Below, piece by piece: positions 52,023 to 55,607 of a DNA stretch of 55,607 nt (the stretch's first letter is position 1; every line of letters begins with the position of its first letter). Source of the DNA: Candidatus Dadabacteria bacterium (GTDB lineage: Bacteria; Desulfobacterota_D; UBA1144; Nemesobacterales; UBA2774); the NCBI GenBank assembly GCA_004356555.1, contig SMWY01000002.1, forward strand, positions 1 to 55,607. Reading direction: 5' to 3'. The translations under genes and the position numbers were made by a program. Under the pieces are notes generated by a model. It saw only the letters and a program-made list of their open reading frames with translations. It did not search any database and was not told where the DNA came from.

Positions 52023-53840
52023 TTAATATACAACTCTCATAAACTCAGAGCCGCCTGCTGCAAAATCTTCAAAATTATCACCATTTACATCCCCCAGTCC
52101 TTGCACCTCTATTCCAAAATCTACTTCTCCTCCCTCCCCTACAATATTAATGTCGGATTCTGAAGCAGAAACTACAGCCGGGAAGTCGTCCCGTCCGAAG
52201 AATAGATATACTATACCGTTTGTAGCTCCTGGAGCTCCGACGCCAAAATCAGCATTGCTGACTTCAAGTATAAGCACGATAGCAGTGTCCCTCTGCTTCT
52301 TATCAATCTCTGGTGTCAGATTAGGCATAACTCCTACAGAAGTTCCAAAGAAGTCTCCTGGACTAATCCCTGTAAATTCAGTCTCAAAGCCCGGACTAGT
52401 TTCGTCCTCAAACGAAGTGTCGATGTCTTCACCCGAATATAAGAAAACAGAACCTGAAGACATATTGGAATCAGGAGCCCCTACAACAACATCAGGCGTC
52501 TCTTCGCCGTCTTCATCTATATCTCCGTCACCCGAAATGCTAATTCCGAAACTATCGGCAGCACTTCCTTCAAGTATAACTACATTAGTAGTATCGACGG
52601 CTAAATCCCTACTATCTATATTATCTTGCCCCAATATTACATAAGCTCTTCCTGCACCAGGTGCCCCAACGCCAATTTCGTCAAAACTATTCCTTCGAAT
52701 CCTGCCAAGATTGGCAAGATCAAAACCAAACATATCTCCTGGGGCCTGTCCTGTAAACATAGCATCGGCATCTGTTGCCGGCACCTCTTCGTTCTGATCT
52801 AACCCTTTGCCCCTAAAAATGTATGCCCTTCCCGTGTCAGAGCCAAAAGAAGGTGCTCCAACCAGGAATAATCCAGATCCGTTAGTGACATCATCTCCAT
52901 CGGCTACAGAAAAACCAAAGTTATCACCGACGTTTTCTCCAACGACTTCTATTCTATCAACACTACTATCTGACAAATCAATTACACTCGGCAACTCTCT
53001 GCTACCAAATATCACAAAAGTTTTACCTCTGTCATTATCAAATCCCGGAGCTCCAATAACAAGTTCCTGAGCTCTAATATCACTCTCGAAATCAGGGATT
53101 CCGGCAAGAGAGGCACCAAATAGATCCTCAGGATTACCAATCACAGTCACATCCGCTGCTGTTACATCAATTAAAGTACTGCCGTTATCGGTTAAATCAT
53201 TTGCTCCGAAAAAGATATAAACTTTTCCGAGACATGGATCTCCTATAGCGTAATCGTTAATAAATTCTCCGTCATCTTCCTGGTCCCCGTTAAAATTTCC
53301 TTCCGCAATTGATTCCCCTATACAGCTACCAGCTTCGCTGCTGACATATTTAACAGATTCTAAAGGTGTTGATAAATCAGATACATTAGAGGGCTGTGAG
53401 GAATTACCTACTTCATCATTAGTACGGATTGAATAAAAGAACATCGTCTCTCCAGTTAAATCCAGCCTTGGGGCTAGAAAACTCTGCGGACTTCCCGCAA
53501 CATCCGGACGTTGGAAATCAGGAATTTGAGTAGCATCGTTATAATTATCCCGAACAGCCTCTTCAATTTCGATAAACGGCACTCCGTCTAGATTTGGGAC
53601 ACCCAGAATCGCCGCTACTTCTTCGTTATCAAAGAATCTTATAAAGTAAATCGTAGCCCTTCCACTGTTCCCGTCATCTCCAGGTGCCGTCCAATCAAGT
53701 ACTCTACTAATAGCATCAACTGTTAGATCGGTTATCGTGGCTGGCGGATCGCTGTCACCAACGCTACAAGAAGTTATGAATAAAACAAAAAATAAGAAGC
53801 TAAGACTTAATAACGACTTTACTTTAAGAACAAATTTCAT
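52023..53840 (-). CDS. FG-GAP repeat lipoprotein with an N-terminal fibronectin-like domain
   Basis: The 605-residue protein has a lipoprotein signal with lipobox FITSC (Cys25). The first 100 mature residues (ATITDLTVDAISRVLDWTAP) look like a fibronectin type III-like domain. The rest forms an FG-GAP beta-propeller, in which each blade repeats GDxNGD/GAPG/VFIFFG: LVIGAPGFDNDRGKTFVIFG, LFLVGAPSFGSDTGRAYIFR and GVGAPGAGRAYVILGQDN, with a final GDVNGDNFEDFAAGG. FG-GAP domains bind calcium and often mediate adhesion or ligand binding at the surface. The substrate is unknown. A promoter lies just upstream. Confidence 0.82.
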   Translation of the reverse strand: MKFVLKVKSLLSLSFLFFVLFITSCSVGDSDPPATITDLTVDAISRVLDWTAPGDDGNSGRATIYFIRFFDNEEVAAILGVPNLDGVPFIEIEEAVRDNYNDATQIPDFQRPDVAGSPQSFLAPRLDLTGETMFFYSIRTNDEVGNSSQPSNVSDLSTPLESVKYVSSEAGSCIGESIAEGNFNGDQEDDGEFINDYAIGDPCLGKVYIFFGANDLTDNGSTLIDVTAADVTVIGNPEDLFGASLAGIPDFESDIRAQELVIGAPGFDNDRGKTFVIFGSRELPSVIDLSDSSVDRIEVVGENVGDNFGFSVADGDDVTNGSGLFLVGAPSFGSDTGRAYIFRGKGLDQNEEVPATDADAMFTGQAPGDMFGFDLANLGRIRRNSFDEIGVGAPGAGRAYVILGQDNIDSRDLAVDTTNVVILEGSAADSFGISISGDGDIDEDGEETPDVVVGAPDSNMSSGSVFLYSGEDIDTSFEDETSPGFETEFTGISPGDFFGTSVGVMPNLTPEIDKKQRDTAIVLILEVSNADFGVGAPGATNGIVYLFFGRDDFPAVVSASESDINIVGEGGEVDFGIEVQGLGDVNGDNFEDFAAGGSEFMRVVY

Positions 53841-53876
53841 ATTAATTACCCTTTCCCATCATTTTTAGAATTTAAG

Positions 53877-53905
53877 ATTGTACCGAACTAATGTTACTTT
53901 TCCAA
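53877..53905 (-). promoter_or_regulatory. Sigma-70-type promoter of the FG-GAP lipoprotein gene
   Basis: On the minus strand TTGGAA (53905-53900) and TACAAT (53882-53877) are separated by exactly 17 bases. Start of transcription would be near 53870, leaving a leader of about 30 bases. This matches the lone minus-strand gene between two plus-strand units. Confidence 0.55.
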
Positions 53906-54004
53906 CAACGTTTTTTCATATAAGAAGATTAACCGATTTGATACGCATAGGTTGATATGGTAATTTCCCTTAGCCAGAAGTGAAATTGCAGGGAGGATAG
54001 CAAA

Positions 54005-55276
54005 GTGGCAATTATAGAAGCAATTAAGGCAAGAGAAATTCTGGATTCACGCGGGAATCCTACTGTAGAAGTAGACATCATTTGTGATGACGGATCCTTT
54101 GGAAGAGCCGCAGTGCCTTCAGGAGCTTCTACCGGTGAGCATGAGGCAATAGAATTAAGGGACAATGTAAAAAAGAGATATTTGGGTAAGGGAGTCCAAA
54201 AAGCTATAAAGAATATTAATGATATTATCACTCCAAAGCTAATTGGTGCTGACGTTACCGTGCAGAGTGATATTGATCAGTTGATGCTCAAACTCGACGG
54301 GACCCCTAATAAATCAAAATTGGGTGCAAATGCAATATTGGGTGTCTCACTTGCCGTAGCAAAAGCCGCTTCCAACTCTCTTTGGATTCCACTTTATGCT
54401 TATCTTGGCGGGATCTCTGCAAATACCCTTCCTGTACCTCTAATGAATATCATTAATGGGGGTGCTCATGCTGATAACAATCTGGATTTTCAAGAATTTA
54501 TGATTGTACCGCTAGGCTTTACTAAATTCTCAGAAGCTTTAAGGGCAGGGGTTGAAGTATTTCATAATCTAAAGGCTATTCTTGGAAAGAAAGGATATGC
54601 GACTTCAGTAGGAGATGAAGGCGGTTTTGCCCCTAACCTAAAATCAAACGAAGAAGCTATTGAGTGCATTTTAGAGGCAATAACTAAAGCAGGATATAAA
54701 GTAGGCGACGGAATATCATTGGCGCTCGATGTAGCATCAAGCGAATTTTATCAAAAAGGCAAGTATAACGTAGAGGGCAAAAAGATTGGAAGAGATAAGC
54801 TTATTGATATTTATGGAGATTGGATAAAGCAATACCCTATTATCTCTATTGAAGACCCTCTAGCTGAAGATGACTGGAAAGGCTGGCAAATAATGACTAA
54901 AGAGCTTGGGAAAAAGGTGCAAATAGTTGGAGATGACCTTTTCGTAACTAATACAAAGAGGCTGGCAAGGGGGATTAAAGAAAATGCAGCAAATTCTATC
55001 CTGGTAAAGGTCAATCAGATAGGCTCATTAACTGAGACGCTTCAAACTATAACAATGGCACAGAACGCTGGTTATACATATATAATATCCCACCGCTCAG
55101 GTGAAACAGAGGATTCCACAATTGCAGACATTGCAGTTGCTACAAACTCAGGGCAAATTAAGACAGGATCAGCATCTAGAAGTGACAGGGTCTCTAAATA
55201 CAATCAGCTCCTTAGAATAGAAGAGGAGCTCGGAGAAGAAGCCATTTATCCTGGCAGAAAGGCATTTAAGGTATAA
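54005..55276 (+). CDS. eno: Enolase
   Basis: The 423-residue protein has the full enolase pattern: AREILDSRGNPTVEVDI, PSGASTGEHEAIELRD, NIINGGAHADNNLDFQEFM, LALDVASSEFY, the metal ligands Asp, Glu and Asp (in ISIEDPLAEDDW), the catalytic Lys (NSILVKVNQIG), and SHRSGETED. It converts 2-phosphoglycerate to phosphoenolpyruvate. The start is GTG with GGGAGG about ten bases upstream. Confidence 0.96.
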   Translation: MAIIEAIKAREILDSRGNPTVEVDIICDDGSFGRAAVPSGASTGEHEAIELRDNVKKRYLGKGVQKAIKNINDIITPKLIGADVTVQSDIDQLMLKLDGTPNKSKLGANAILGVSLAVAKAASNSLWIPLYAYLGGISANTLPVPLMNIINGGAHADNNLDFQEFMIVPLGFTKFSEALRAGVEVFHNLKAILGKKGYATSVGDEGGFAPNLKSNEEAIECILEAITKAGYKVGDGISLALDVASSEFYQKGKYNVEGKKIGRDKLIDIYGDWIKQYPIISIEDPLAEDDWKGWQIMTKELGKKVQIVGDDLFVTNTKRLARGIKENAANSILVKVNQIGSLTETLQTITMAQNAGYTYIISHRSGETEDSTIADIAVATNSGQIKTGSASRSDRVSKYNQLLRIEEELGEEAIYPGRKAFKV

Positions 55277-55400
55277 GATCTTGATAATTTTGAATTCGTA
55301 TATATTTTCATAGAGCGGTTTGGAAATCACTACTAAATCTAAAAAACGATGATTTATTGTGTATAATTAAACCTTTAGCACAATTTATAAGGATAAAGAT

Positions 55401-55607
55401 ATGTCGGCTAGAACACTTTTTGATAAAATTTGGGAACCACATGTAGTATTTGAAGAAGAGGGGCAACCCACTCTTTTATATATAGATTTACACCTCGTCC
55501 ATGAAGTTACTTCACCTCAGGCTTTTGAAGGGCTTCGACTTACGGACCGAAGAGTTAGAAGACCTGATTTAACTTTTGCAACTATGGATCATAATGTTCC
55601 TACAACG
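55401..55607 (+). CDS. leuC: 3-isopropylmalate dehydratase large subunit, 5' part only
   Basis: A frame of 69 codons from ATG 55401 runs off the right edge. It reads ARTLFDKIWEPHVVFEEEGQ, LLYIDLHLVHEVTSPQAFEG, LRLTDRRVRRPDLTFATMDH and NVPTT. This is the N-terminus of the LeuC family in aconitase-like leucine biosynthesis. An AAGGATAAAG ribosome site is upstream. Enolase ends 124 bases before with no clear terminator between. Confidence 0.92.
   Translation, partial: MSARTLFDKIWEPHVVFEEEGQPTLLYIDLHLVHEVTSPQAFEGLRLTDRRVRRPDLTFATMDHNVPTT

Noticed and set aside
1..55607. tRNA genes and CRISPR arrays
   Set aside because: No GGTTCGAATCC-like T-loop with a cloverleaf, and no regularly spaced direct repeats were found by eye.

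Overview
The window is about 55.6 kb of AT-rich bacterial chromosome that is densely coding. It has no rRNA, no tRNA that I could recognise, no CRISPR array and no intact transposase. The cell envelope is Gram-negative: a TolC-type outer-membrane channel, an apparent outer-membrane barrel fused to a multicopper oxidase, lipoproteins with clear lipoboxes, and a CcmH/ResA/CcdA style cytochrome c biogenesis set. Most housekeeping proteins look generically deep-branching (Deltaproteobacteria-like or a candidate phylum such as Dadabacteria). That placement is a guess from gene content and style, not a phylogeny.

Left part (1-17250). An arsenosugar-type cluster opens the window: a partial AhpD-like peroxidase, the radical SAM protein ArsS, a TIGR04282-type glycosyltransferase, and a PiT transporter that seems to have lost its middle. 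A TlpA lipoprotein with CcdA, an Sfp-type phosphopantetheinyl transferase, an FmdB zinc ribbon and a malic enzyme follow. From 6.3 to 8.0 kb comes a gene-poor accessory patch with a phosphatase, a 56-residue gene missed by length cut-offs, a relic of a cation-efflux protein and inverted repeats. Next are a Gly/His/Tyr-rich secreted protein, a HAD phosphatase, a small membrane protein, an aldo/keto reductase and a fused trehalose-6-phosphate synthase/phosphatase. A copper and cytochrome c block runs from 12.8 to 17.25 kb.

Centre (17256-33280, all minus). This is a long information-processing block: rimP-nusA-infB-DUF503-rbfA-nrnA-truB-rpsO-pnp, then miaA. A structured, promoter-driven and terminator-ended RNA lies just upstream of rimP. 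Upstream of it are an ECF sigma / anti-sigma / CnrX-like trio, efp, a yacG interrupted by TGA at a conserved Trp codon, gmhA and mutL.

Right part (33281-55607). A 1 kb accessory gap holds two copies of a diverged repeat and a 51-residue gene with an internal duplication. After it come a three-domain secreted protein of unknown function, a PA0069-like radical SAM protein, ispG, topA, ugd, a LuxR-type regulator with a dead receiver site, a frameshifted NHL-propeller lipoprotein, dprA, a divergent thiamine pair (MTH1187-type and YjbQ-type), a DUF1285-like protein, hemW, a TolC/adaptor/ABC-ATPase operon without its permease, an FG-GAP lipoprotein, eno, and the start of leuC.

The items most worth following up are the rimP-leader RNA, the oxidase/barrel fusion, the yacG stop codon, the secreted triple-repeat protein, the small duplicated-motif gene with the surrounding repeat family, and the degenerate receiver domain.
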